DNA of 33,366 nt, from assembly GCF_000003815.2 (NCBI RefSeq), contig NC_049981.1:269293-302658 (forward strand), in the 5' to 3' direction. Position 1 is the stretch's first letter. Each line of letters starts with the position of its first letter. Both the position numbers and the translations under genes were made by a program. The notes under the pieces are model-generated. The model made no database searches and was not told the DNA's origin. It saw only the letters and a program-made list of their open reading frames with translations. The DNA comes from Branchiostoma floridae. Its lineage: Eukaryota; Chordata; Leptocardii; Amphioxiformes; Branchiostomatidae. Positions 11,651 to 24,100 of this stretch are shown here, piece after piece.

Positions 11651-13708
11651 TCTCACTGCCAGGCAAAGGGACAATCCAACTGTACCACATGGAAACTATA
11701 CTGTATTGTACAGTAACCAACTGAACCATTTAGACCCGCCCGTCTTTAGTAGGTTAGCGGAACAGTTCCAAATCCTGAGGTCAAAAGTCCCACCTTGCTG
11801 TCGTTCACCTGACTTACAACTGGAAAGAGTTACTGTAACATTCCTTAGAACGCTCATCTTGTGTCACTTCGTATTCTCCTCATCGAAATTACTTGAAGAG
11901 TTGCCTAGCTGTATGTGTACTTTAGATCACTATAGATTTGATCATGATTAACTCCATGAATATGGTAGCATTGCTAAAATTGATGCGTCGGTTTTTGTGT
12001 GTTTGTGTTAAGTGATATTCGTTGTTAGCGTAATCTTAGAACCTCTGAATGGTTTGTTATGGTATGTCTGGTATTCTGGTACGGTAATGTAAAAAATAAA
12101 GTCAAGATTATTTTGGGCCCTCTGGTGTGTGACTTTGGAAAAGCAGCAACATTTTCCTTTTACGAATCACTTTGCCCTGGGCATGGTGTGGGCAATCGTA
12201 TATTATAACTGTAGAGGACTATTTCCCTGTACGTCTTGCCAAAGTTTTGAATAAACAATGTGTACTTGCACTAAGCAAAGTACAATCCGTTGCGCTCTGT
12301 ATAATGTTGCTTGGTCTACACTTAACCAAGCAGATGACACGTGGAATAAACACGAGTCAATTTGATAAACGTTGGACTTAAACCAGAGAGACACCTTTAA
12401 ACCAGATGATGACACAATTCCAGTGCGTGTTTGTTTGTTCAGGTCCAAACGCTATGTCGCTTTAGTCTCTACCAGACTCCTGCCTGGGCGAATAGTAATA
12501 GGGGACTTTGACCAAGTTAGGAAGTCCTAGTAGGAGTTAATTGGCCGAGGAGTGAACTGACCGGCCGGCGGATAGCTGGATAGACTGCAAAAGACTTACT
12601 GAGATCACATTGTCCTCCTTTGGCCAGATTCCTTTCTTTTGTCATCCAGTTGACGCGTCTGCCTGGAGACTAAAATATCTCTTCAGAGATACTCTCATGC
12701 CATGTTGACTTGACTTTATGGATGACATCCGCGTTCGCTACTCTCCGACCATTTGTCAGGCTGTTTTTATTTATTTTAACGTTTTTAGGCGTTCAGTTAT
12801 CGGGATTGTTGTATGTACCCTGAACGCAAGTAGACCTCTCTGGTTCTGAAAAGAAGACAAATATTCGTGGCGATCACGTGGTTTTGGTCACTCGAGTTGA
12901 AATTTTGTCTAGACGAACAGTTAGACAGGGTCCATGGGTTGTTCCCGTGGACGGCAGCCAAACGCAAGTATCATGGCTGCGGATCAAAAAGTTACGCCAA
13001 ACCGCTAACATATGTTATTACTGGCACGCAACAAGGACAGACAGGAAAACGATTAGGCACAATCAGAATGGGAATAAGTCAGCTTTTTACGATGCGTTTG
13101 ATCTTTATTTTAAAGAAATAAGATTAGAAATGACACTAAGGAAAGGTTGCAGTGACTGAGTCACAGACGGTCACCCTTGGTGCTAGAATAAATCTTATTT
13201 CAAATCCATTGAACAACGTTTGCTGGCCCCCAGGCTTTTTTGTCAAAGTGTATAGGAAATTGTTTTGGTGCAGTTTTTGGATGAAATTTACGGTGATATT
13301 ACTACATGTAGCAACTGTTCGCACATGATTCAAACGTTTTACACCGTATATTCGTATGTCGAAGAGTTTGGGAAAACGTTGTAAGTAGGGTGTTCAAGCA
13401 CAGTGGCCCCCTAGCCACTGGATCTAGAACTTTGTAGAAGCTGTGCATTCGATCCTGGCTGTCGCTTGTGCGCTTTTGTCCACTGTTTATTGTACAAAAT
13501 GTACATGTTGAGAACAAGGGAAATTTTTCCTTTAAAAATGTAAATTGACTCTTTCTTCTTGCTTTAACTGATGAGCTTTTAAGGAGATTGATATCACTTC
13601 TCATTCACAAGTAAGAATGTAAATCTCAGAATATTCTCCACGGTTTTCATGGCCTCAATACAGAAGGAAAATCACCTACAACAATCATTTCTTTATTCCT
13701 GTTTTCAG
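11651..13708. other. Upstream region of the plus-strand gene, no exon identified
   Basis: No coding exon is recognised. Because a splice acceptor lies just before the start codon at 13728, at least one non-coding 5' exon and the promoter should lie here or further upstream. I could not choose a TATA box or start site with any confidence. Confidence 0.4.
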
Positions 13709-13727
13709 AACAACAGCGTGAAACAAG
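13709..13727 (+). other. Short 5' UTR segment after a splice acceptor
   Basis: A pyrimidine-rich tract ending GTTTTCAG (13701-13708) is a good acceptor, and 19 bases separate it from the start codon at 13728. The coding exon therefore probably begins with a short piece of 5' UTR spliced to a distant non-coding exon. Confidence 0.6.
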
Positions 13728-13842
13728 ATGGTGGCCAAAGTTTCTCATATCCCATGGATCACTGCGGTTCTGGGGCTGGTACTCATGCGCAGTAGCGTCC
13801 AGGCGCAAGAGAAAAAGGAATGGATCATCAACGGTCTCCGTG
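13728..13842 (+). CDS. Exon 1: signal peptide
   Basis: ATG at 13728 begins a hydrophobic stretch (roughly residues 8-20, [12 protein letters not shown]) ending VQA|QE, a good signal-peptidase site after residue 26. The exon ends in phase 1 at the donor G|GTACGT. No better ATG follows, and this one sits 19 bases after an acceptor. Confidence 0.85.
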
Positions 13843-16800
13843 GTACGTACGTAATACCGATCAACGCAAACGAAAGTAGTGGGTGAACAAAAATAACGGT
13901 ACTGACGTGGTCATTACCAATTTGCTTCCATGAAATCTTTCTCTGTCAGTGTATATCCAAAGCTGCTGTATCTCAAATTCTATGTCCATCTCTCTCTCCT
14001 TCTTTCTCTCTCTCTCTATTGAACTGATCAGGAAGGTTGAACGAATGACTTAACACGCAAAGTATGGTAAACAATCAAGTTTCTTTTTTTTTCGAAATCT
14101 TCTTTTACTTTTGAACTCTGTTTTCCAACATTTATTAACGAAAATGTAAAAACATGTACATGTCCTCTTGCTGCTGCTTTGTACGAAAACATTTCATTTC
14201 TTTTTGTAAACGGATGAAAATTGATGCGCGCATTTGTATCATGAAACTTATCACATAATCAATTTCTTTCCGTTTCTGTAGAATCCTGTCAGAATAATTC
14301 CATGTCCATCCATTTCAGATCTACCTGTACAGCCTATCGCCTTTTGGCCTCTCAACAAGGACTACGAGGGGAGAGACGTCAGCGGAAACGGACATGACGC
14401 AATCGTCATGGAGAACGTGGTCCCGGACCAGGGCCCGCTGGGACAAGATGGCGGCTCGTACTTTTTCCAGGGCAGCCTGAATTCCTACATAGAGTTCCCG
14501 AACAACGGGAAGCTGGACACGAAGTACTCTATCACCATTGTTGCAGCGGTGTACCCATTGGCTGCGGCAGCAGGGCCTATCCTGTCATATATCTCACCAG
14601 GTCTTCTTCTTTATCTTGTTGATCATTCTGATTATTCTAGGTACATATTTTGTGACACACACACCACGCACACACCACACACACACACCACACACACACA
14701 CACACAAACACACACACAGAGGCACTACCGTGTTTGGAACATGAAATATCAAAACCAGGAGTTTCGCTACAGTACTGTTACAAGTCGCTAGGGAACTAAA
14801 TCTAAAATTCACATACTAGATGGAGAGACAATCCATGAAGGCCTTTTCTTGTTATGCTGTTCATCCACATACATTCGGACATAATATTTATATAGTACAT
14901 ACAAACAGACGCTACGCAATACGCTACAAGTATTTACAAATGCTATAAAACGTAATTAAATCCAATCCTATTTCTATGACACTAGGTCGTCTGGGTGTGA
15001 TGCTGTGGCCCTATACAGACGAAACAGGCACCAACCTGATGTTCCTTCCGCAGAAGGATACGGACTACTCCTCACCGAACCACTCCCAACCCGCGCTGGA
15101 ACTCAACGCCTGGAACCTTGTAGCGGCGTCATACGAATATGGAACAGGTACTTTTCATTGAGCTCATAAGTTGATATTATTTTGACTTAAATTTTTGACT
15201 GTCAATCAACATTGATGCCATTGGGATCAAATTTTCAACTGAGGTCCATCAACCTTGCCACGTCCTACGATATACACTGCTTTATAGCATCAGATCTGTG
15301 ACGTCAGAGACACGTGACTGCAACAGCTGATAGATAGCCTATGTCGGCCCCCCGACTTTTTTCCATCAATTTGTAATGTTGCTCACAAACACTTGATAAA
15401 CTAGTTTATTGATAAGTTTTTACTGTGTAAACTAGACAATAAATAGAACAGACGAACTAACTGACTAAGGATATAATAAAACACTAATTAACAGTGGCCT
15501 TTGGAAAAGAAAAAAAAAGTTGCATGGCTTTGTAGACAACTCTTGAACGGTCCTTCGAAAGACTTGACATCATCAATCCCTCGATGAAAGACAACTAAGA
15601 TAAACCGCCAAGGATTAGCGTACTTATCGGTTACGCCTCTGTAAAATACCACTCCAAAGCCAGGCTTTTATGCTACAATCTGCGAATACTGTTAGCCAAC
15701 TCGATAAGAAACAAGTCTAAGCTGAAAATCCCCTGAAGTGTGAACTTATAAAAATCCAGACACGGAGTCTAGACACTTGTTTCTGCCAGCAATTGCATAA
15801 TGTTAAATACAAATGTCATGGCTGCGGTTTTGGACAAGTTGTCCACATCCTGGCATCGTTACAGCTTTTAAATTACTTCACGCCTTTGTTATTTTGTCAT
15901 ACATGGTAAAATTGAAAGGAATGAGGTCATTGCTGAATCGAAATTGGTAACTGTGCATAAGCGGAAACAGTTCAACATTTAACCACGCTGGACCGCATCG
16001 AAACCACATCAAAATAGCAAAGATATGTCAATAGCACATTGAACACCCGAAAAATACATTCAAGTCTTTTTCATGAGAATAAGAAGGCAAAACCCCTTAC
16101 CTATAGTATCTCCCAAATACCAACATATCCCAAGAAAAAGCTTTTTACAGTCAGCTTTACCAATGGTATATGCGCCTGATAATGATACTGATCTTTGCCC
16201 AGTATGTATAATATAAAGTTTGCATAATATCAGGTTGTGCGTTAACTGATTTTTCAACATTGATAACAGGTGCCGTTACCATGTGGGTGAACGGTAAACA
16301 GGTTTACTCTGGCATCTTTACTTACCCCGGGAACCTGGCTACCTACGGGCGCCGTCTGCGCGCGGGGCATAACGGGAACGCGGCCAGCACGTTCCAGGGT
16401 AGACTGGCATGCCTGCAGGTGTATGACCAGGCCTTGTGGCGGCAGGCCATACTGTCGGCCATGGACGCCTGTCCTTACCATGGTTAGTGAAACAAGATAA
16501 CAATGTACTAACTACGACCCTTTCTCATGTTATTCTCTTTCAATGTGTGAAACATCATCAGCCCCTGCAGTTCCCGACGTGCTGCTAGGGGGCACAAACC
16601 TACATTTCTTACACTCTGCTCCAAGAGCTATTACTCAAAAGGTAAAAATGAGCATGAGATACCAAATGTTTCGTCATTGAAATCCCGTTGGAATCCAAAA
16701 ATTCTTTCACTTTCAGGTCAATAGAATTAAAAGATAACGTATCTTTTAAAAGGACACACGAATGCACAGACAGACTCACTCACACAAATGTACAGGTCCT

Positions 16801-18125
16801 TCTTGGTTATGGTCAACGAAAGAAATCGACAAATGATCAGAGGCAAACAATAGATTGTTAGAAAAATTGCAGACATGGCAACTGATCAACAATGCTAAAT
16901 CTAAGCATATAAGAAACCATCCTCTTTTGATACTTGTAAGCAATATGGCTATCGTAATCGCTCACCACTACATTAAGCTGATCTCAAGACATGCAAGTCA
17001 AAGGTCACTCGAAGCTGGTACCGTCTGCCGTCTCTGTGAATGTTTGTACCCTCCTGTCCACAGATCCACCCGTAGCGATGGTGAGGAAGTTCGGGAACAA
17101 GTGTTACGGCCTCTCCGCTCCTGCAGCCATCAAAAACCACAGCGAAGCCTCGGCAACGTGCAAGGAGATGGGCGGCAGTCTTGTCAAGGTGATCTGTCTA
17201 CTTTTCTATCATTTCTTTGAATTACACATTCAGTCTTTCCCAGTTCTTTTTCATTTGTTTCTTTCTTTATTTGATTAGTTTTTTCTAGCTTTCTTTGTTG
17301 TTTGTTTCTCTTCAACATTTACTTTTTCTATCTTTCTTCATTTCTGTCTTCCCTCTTTTTTTCATTTTTTACTGTTTCTTCTTTGCGTATATATTTCGTC
17401 GTGTTTCTTTCCGATTTCACTATTTCATTCTTTCAATTCTTTCTTTCTTTTATCATCAATATAAGACACGAAGGATCCTCATTTATTGACTTAGTATCGG
17501 AATAAAAAAACAAACACCCGGAAACCGCCATTTACATAATACCACATTGCCAAAAAGATTCAATAGCTTTACAACGGCACTCTTAAATGGTATAAGAAAA
17601 TGTGTTAGTAAGTATTATAATTTGACCTATACCTTTACCCATCAGGTTTCAGACGACAATGAACACAATATACTCAAGACCTTCATCAAGGAGAGGAATG
17701 ACGTCACCCACTGGATCGGTGTCTCCGTCTCTACCGGACCCTGGTCTCCTGCCTACGAAGATGGGACCAAAGTCAACGGTATGTAATGGGTTAAGACATA
17801 CAACGGATGGATGCTGAAACCGAACCAACTAATTGCAGTACAAAGATAAGCCACTAAGATGTCCACGGCTAGCATCCTCAGGGTTTATAAGTCCTATTTT
17901 GATATACGACATATCGTCATAATCCTACCATGGCTAAATTTCTACGTTCACGCATACGTATGCTCACGCGCACGCCTGTATGCACAAAACCAACATACTA
18001 ACCTATGATCCAGCCGACCATACACAAACCATTACCAACCAGCCCAAGCAAGCAACCATCCAACCAACCAACATATCGATCAAGTAACCAACGAACCTAC
18101 GAACCAACCTCTACTGCAAACACAA

Positions 18126-18160
<35 letters not shown>

Positions 18161-21100
18161 ACTTACACACTCACACATACATACACACCACTTACACACT
18201 CACACATGCACATACATGCACATACGCCAAGAAGCATCACAATGCTGAAGACAGGATAACGTCAAGGGACTGCAACGCAGGGCACAGAAAAATGTTTACA
18301 TTTGTCTATATTGCATGCCCTTTCTCAGGCCAGTGGCAGCCGTGGGCCGCGAAGAAGGATGAAGGGCTGTGTGTGTCGATGGATAAGGAGATGGGGTGTG
18401 ACTGGGCGCCATACCCGTGCTACTGTAAACAGGCATTCGTCTGTGCATCAGGTACCTACATTTTTGTTTGTTTGTTTGTTTGTTATTTTGAACGTTTGTT
18501 TAGTCAAGAAAGCTCAAATCAGCCTGCAGGCCGCTTTTCATTGAGGTCATGAGGGAAGAGGCAAGGGTCAGAAAACGTATATAAAAGAGAGACAGTTTAC
18601 GTCATTAACAGTAGCAAGACGTTTTTGAAATACATCATTATTCTTTTTATCGATTCTTTCAAAATCAAAGGAGCATTTAAAGAGCAAGCATAGCACAGAA
18701 ACAAACTAAAAATAGTTGAAACACATGAGAACCAATTGGCAGTACACTATTATGCAAATGTGTTGAACTATGCTAATAAATTCATTCATATAGCAACAAA
18801 ACTATACATTGGTTCAAGACATCATAAATTATTAAATTATTAAATTTTTGCATAAATTATGATAATAAGCTAGAAGTATGCTCACCTAATCATGTCAGAC
18901 TGTCTCACATAGATTAATGAAACTATACATATATACAAATCACAAAAAGAGTCACACAAAAAACTGTATTTGTACAAAACGTTTTGGGATCCGTTTTGTC
19001 TCCATACGGTAATCTACGTCACAAAAAAGGTACGGTGGTTTGAGGGTTAAGAAAACTTCGTTAACTTGTATATAGAGCTGCGTCTTTATCATTTACATGG
19101 GCATTAAATTTTAACCTTTGTTCCAAGACAGAAAAAAACAACTCATCCAAAATGCGAACTTGGTCAAGAGCAACGTATGTGCTTTATGTGAATATGTGGA
19201 TGATATTGGCCTTATTTTGAAATTAGTATTTCTTTTCATTGTTATTTAGATTACTACGAAGCGGAGTCCCCTGACGACAAGTGCAGTAACTGTGTGAACG
19301 GTGCCACCTGTAAGGGTTGTTTCAACTCCCTCATCACTACATGCGACTGTCAAGCTGGATTTACGGGGGAACGGTGTGAGATCAGTGAGTATCATCGTTA
19401 AGGGGTTACAACAATTTTCATCAATCAATGACTGTTTTTTGTAAAGGTACAGTACATACCTCCCAAATTCCTGATGTCTACCAGCACATCATCGTCAGGG
19501 GAATGACCTAGTCCCAGTTCTCGCGAGAGAACACGAGACTAGGTCAGGCTTGCGTGGATCAACCTAGTCTCAGTTCTCGCGAGTCATTACCCTGACGATG
19601 ATGTACTGGTAGACATCGAACATTTGGGAGGTATGTACTGTACCTTTACAAAAAAACAGTCATTGATTGATGAAAATTGTTGTAACTGTTTGCATACGTG
19701 ACTGATGAACCTCTTCAACGATATCATCGTTAAATCGTAAAATACGTCGATGAAGATTAGACAGTCAGGTATTGAGATATATTTCATAGCAGATTCTCAA
19801 ACAACTGAATATGATGTAGGAAACGGTCAGACGTTTTAGGTAGCATACACTTCCTTTCGTTTAAGTGACACTGACAAAAGGTTGCGATTTTTGCGTGGAA
19901 AAAAGTTCTCTGTTTCCTGCAGGAGTTAAATCGTGGTCAATTGCTTAATTGGCGTAAAAATCTTACGGGGTGCCAAAGATCAACCCGACGGCGGAAATTT
20001 TCTCCTGTCCCGAAGAGAGCTTATGATTATATTTCAGCCATACCATAGGTATGGTGAAATATATTGTATTCGTAATGTTTCTTTCTTTCTTTCTTTCTTT
20101 CTCCTGTCAAATCTTCAGAACACGGTATCTCCGTTGTTCCTCAACCGAATGACTTGAAATTTGTTACAAGGGTAGAGTGGGCCAATACCCTCGGACGTTT
20201 TTTTCATTTTTTCCATATCTGCCTCTTAAATGATTTTATTAAGGTTTTTTGGTCATCTTAAGACCAAAACTGTATATTTGGCCCCCCTGTACCCTGGTAT
20301 TACAACCAAATGAGCTGAAATTTGACAGAGATGTGCCTTGATAATGCCCCCATATAAATTTGATAACACTTTTGGTGTACAGTACAACAAAATGCTTATT
20401 TTTGCGATTTTTTTACCAATTTTTGACCAAAAAAGGACACTTTTGGCTCCTGTACCTTGGTATTGCAGCCGAATGAGCTGAAATTTGACACAGATGTGCC
20501 TTGATAATCCCTTCATATAAATTCAATAACACTTTTGGTGTACAGTGCAACAAAATGCTTATTTTTGCGATTTTTGGCCAATTTTTGACCAAAAAAGGAC
20601 ACTTTTGGCTCCTGTACCCTGGTATTACAATTAAATGACCTGAAATTTGGTATAGATAGGCATTAGATACTTGGTAACAAGATTCAAGTAAAATTTTTGA
20701 CATAAACAACTTTAAAATGATTAATTTTGGCACTTTTCTGAGGGGAAATTTGTTTTCTTTTGGCCTCCTGACGTGACCTTCCGTGACCCCGCACAGAGCC
20801 ACACCTGTGCGCGTCAGCCGGAGAGTTAATTGAATCAAAGACCTAGCCAATCAGCGAAGAGGAGGCCAAAGGCTAATTAATATTCATAAGCGGGGCCTCA
20901 TGATCCCGTATATAGCAGTGTTCCCGCCAGGGGGAGCGAAGCCCGCCTAAGGCTCTCGCATTTTAGACTATTCAGAAGGCTTTATATTGTATCAGTTCTT
21001 AGGGGCATATCTATGATAATCGCAGCAGTCACTTAACTTAACTTCTCTTCAGGAGTTTAGCGTAACACTATTTCAGGTCAAACCGTCAAAGGCAACTAAA

Positions 21101-24100
21101 AACAAACTTTAACGTTACTGAGTTCAACAGTACTTATATCTTGTTATCCGAAGTTGAAACGCTAGCGATGGTATTTTCGCTGCGCTGTTACGTTAGCTCC
21201 GTGCGACTGTTGTTGACGGTCTTATAACGGTATATTTTGCACCCCTGTACCCTGGTATGAGTAACATTTGGTATAGATAGGCATAAGATAGTTGGTAAAA
21301 TGATCCAAGTAAAATTTTTGGCATAAAGTACTGTAAAAGGCTTAATTACAGCACTTTTTTTTAGGGGAAATTGGTTTTCTTTCGTTCTCCATGCCATGAC
21401 CTTTCGGACGTTCACCCCACAGAGCCGACATCTGCACCTGCGTCTAGCCGGCAGGAGGAGTTAATTCAATTAATGGTTCAGCCAATCAGCGAAGAGGAAA
21501 GCGAAGGCTAATCAATATTCATAAGCGGGACCACACAATACGTTAACTTGAAGACTCAGGCCGTACAGACTTCTCACCAGGATTTTTTCAAAGCGTCGGA
21601 CAGGGGTCCGGGGGCCGCCGAATGTCCCTGGCGGGGTCCAGGGGCAGGGCCACTGTGGGGGGCCGGGACCCAGGTGGGCAAAGCCCCCCCGGAAGCTCTT
21701 GCATTTTAGACTATTGAGAAGGCTTCTTTTATCAGTTTTTTTAGGGCCATATCTACGATAATCGTAGCAGTCACTTACTTCTCTTCGGCAGTTTGACTTT
21801 AAAATATTTCGGGTCAAAGCTTCAAAGACAACTAAAACCTCATAAACAACAAACTTTACTTAGGCTAGCTCAACAGTATACAAAAATATTGTACGGGTTG
21901 CTATCCTTAGTTGAAGCGCTTATTTATAGCGCTAGTATCTTCGCTGCGCCGTTAGCCGCCGTGCGACTTTTGTTGACGGTCTGATATCCCTACGTCGCCG
22001 CCTCGCTGATATTCCCACGGACATGCTTCAAGAAAAATACCCAGCAAAAAACGCTGTTCTGCGTCAAATTCTATTCTATAAAACATGTGGGACTCAGTTT
22101 TACAGTCTAAATATTTTGTAGAAGCACCGCTGTAGGAAAGAAGGTCCAAGCAATGTAAAACATCACGTAGCATGAAGTTCGCTGTCAACTGGCACACAGC
22201 ACATGACTGTTTGAAACTCTAAGTCTAATCAACAGCCATGTTTGATTGATAGCCGGCGGTCCTTTGATGAAGTCGGCGAAAGGTGCGTTAGTTAGAAAAT
22301 CTGCGTTTAGTTTTGATACGTAATTATAAGTTAGACAGTGGCGAGAATGGAGCTTATACTTTTTTAAACTTACACCTAGTTATCGTACTGAAAATTGTTA
22401 ATGACATTACATGAAGTCATTCAACAATTTTCAGTCATAATGAAAATTTTCTGAATGGAAGGTGTGATTATTGTCATTTTCTGAAAAATAGAAGCAAGCT
22501 CTGTTTTTACCTGGAATCAATTCACAATACCAGTCCACTTTGGGGGATAATGTACTGTTAAGAAAAAAATAAGAGGATGTTCCATTTTTGCGCAGGGGTG
22601 ATTTGGAACAGTCCAATGTTGCGTGGGAATGGGTATGGCTGAAATATGCTGTATTTGCTCTTAAGCAAATGTCGGCCTTTCTAGTTAAATATAGTTATTA
22701 CATTAAAACATATATGCTATTCTAATAACATTCAACAAAATGCTTAAGACTATGCACCATCATGTTCTTGCAGATATAAACGAATGTGCCTCGAATCCGT
22801 GCCAGAATAACGGACTATGTGTGGACGGAGCGAACTCGTACGGCTGCCAGTGTACTCGTGGATTCAGTGGAGCAAACTGCGAAATCGGTAGGAAGGTACT
22901 TTTAAAGCAATCGTCTCTCGGGAAAGAAGGTTTTCTATTAAGAGGGTTTGTGTATCTGTGTGTCTCAATCATTGCGGGCAGCAAAACTCAAGAAGACGTG
23001 GATGGATCTTGGTAAAAGGAAGACTACTTGAGTTTGGGCCCTCTATATTTTTTGTGGTACTGCAGTAGAACCTCTGGTTCTCCTGTTAACCCTATTCAGA
23101 CCGGGGGGGGGGGGCTTTTGAGGCCCGCGCCTACTTTGATGTCCTATAACGCCAGAACGGCTCACGCTAGGGCCACCAAATTTAGTGAGTTGTCCTAAAA
23201 TATTGTTGGCAACAATTTCACGAAGTTTGAAAAAATTTTCCATATTTTCGTGTTGCCATGGCAACCGTTTGTTGACAGGCTGTTTTGCCAAAAATCACTA
23301 TTTTTGGTTCTAACAATGTATTTTTCACATTTATTTGCTATATTACTGCTATTTTGTTACATAAATAAAATCTTATATTATCTAGCATATCTTTCATAAT
23401 TATATATGCATAAATTATGCTAATTTGATGACGTCATCAGCCCAAAATCCAAGATGGCGGACCGTATGGCCAGATCAAGAATAACGAGCTAATTATCCCT
23501 TAAAATTTATAACTACCTGGTATTTTTTCATCAAAAATCATCTAAATGAATGAATTGCGTCTATTTCCATTGCCCTTTGTGATTATTTGTTGCAAAAAAA
23601 GTATTTTTAAAAATTCAAGGTGGTGGATATAATATGGCGGAGCCCAACTGGTATCTTAGATGTGTATGACGTCATTTTATGGCGTCATTTTGACGTCATT
23701 GATGTTGCTATTGGCAACGCAAGTCGTAATAAACATTATCATTCTGTTATCTGCACTTGTTGTAACATTTTTGTAGAATAACTTGAAGTTTTCTGAGAAT
23801 ACCCTTTTTTCATGGGTCCGGCCAATATAATCAAATTGATGACGTCATCATTACGTCATCTTACGTCAACGTAACGTCAGACGTCAAATGCTTGTCAGAT
23901 ATTATGTCGATATCATGTCCTAAAAATTTGGTGGTCCTACGGCACGTCGTTTTAGAGTTATAGGACTTCAAAGTGGAGGGCCTCAAAAGCCCCCCCCCGG
24001 TCCAGGGATGACCAAAAAAGCCCGGTCTGAATAGGGTTAAGGACATGCTAGTCACTACACTGCACGGGGTATGGACACTACAGGGAGTATGAATACTGCA

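Noticed and set aside
11294-11951. Open frames of 95-139 codons over the CA tract
   Set aside because: They are simple-repeat translations; the flanking residues match no family and no splice sites support them.
14281-14318. Alternative exon-2 acceptor TTTCTGTAG at 14280
   Set aside because: It would add 38 nt and break the frame. The acceptor at 14318 keeps the phase and the LamG sequence.
20413-20850. 145-codon minus-strand frame in intron 8
   Set aside because: It lies within the 162-bp tandem repeat, whose length is a multiple of three, so openness spreads with the repeat. It is kept only as a finding.
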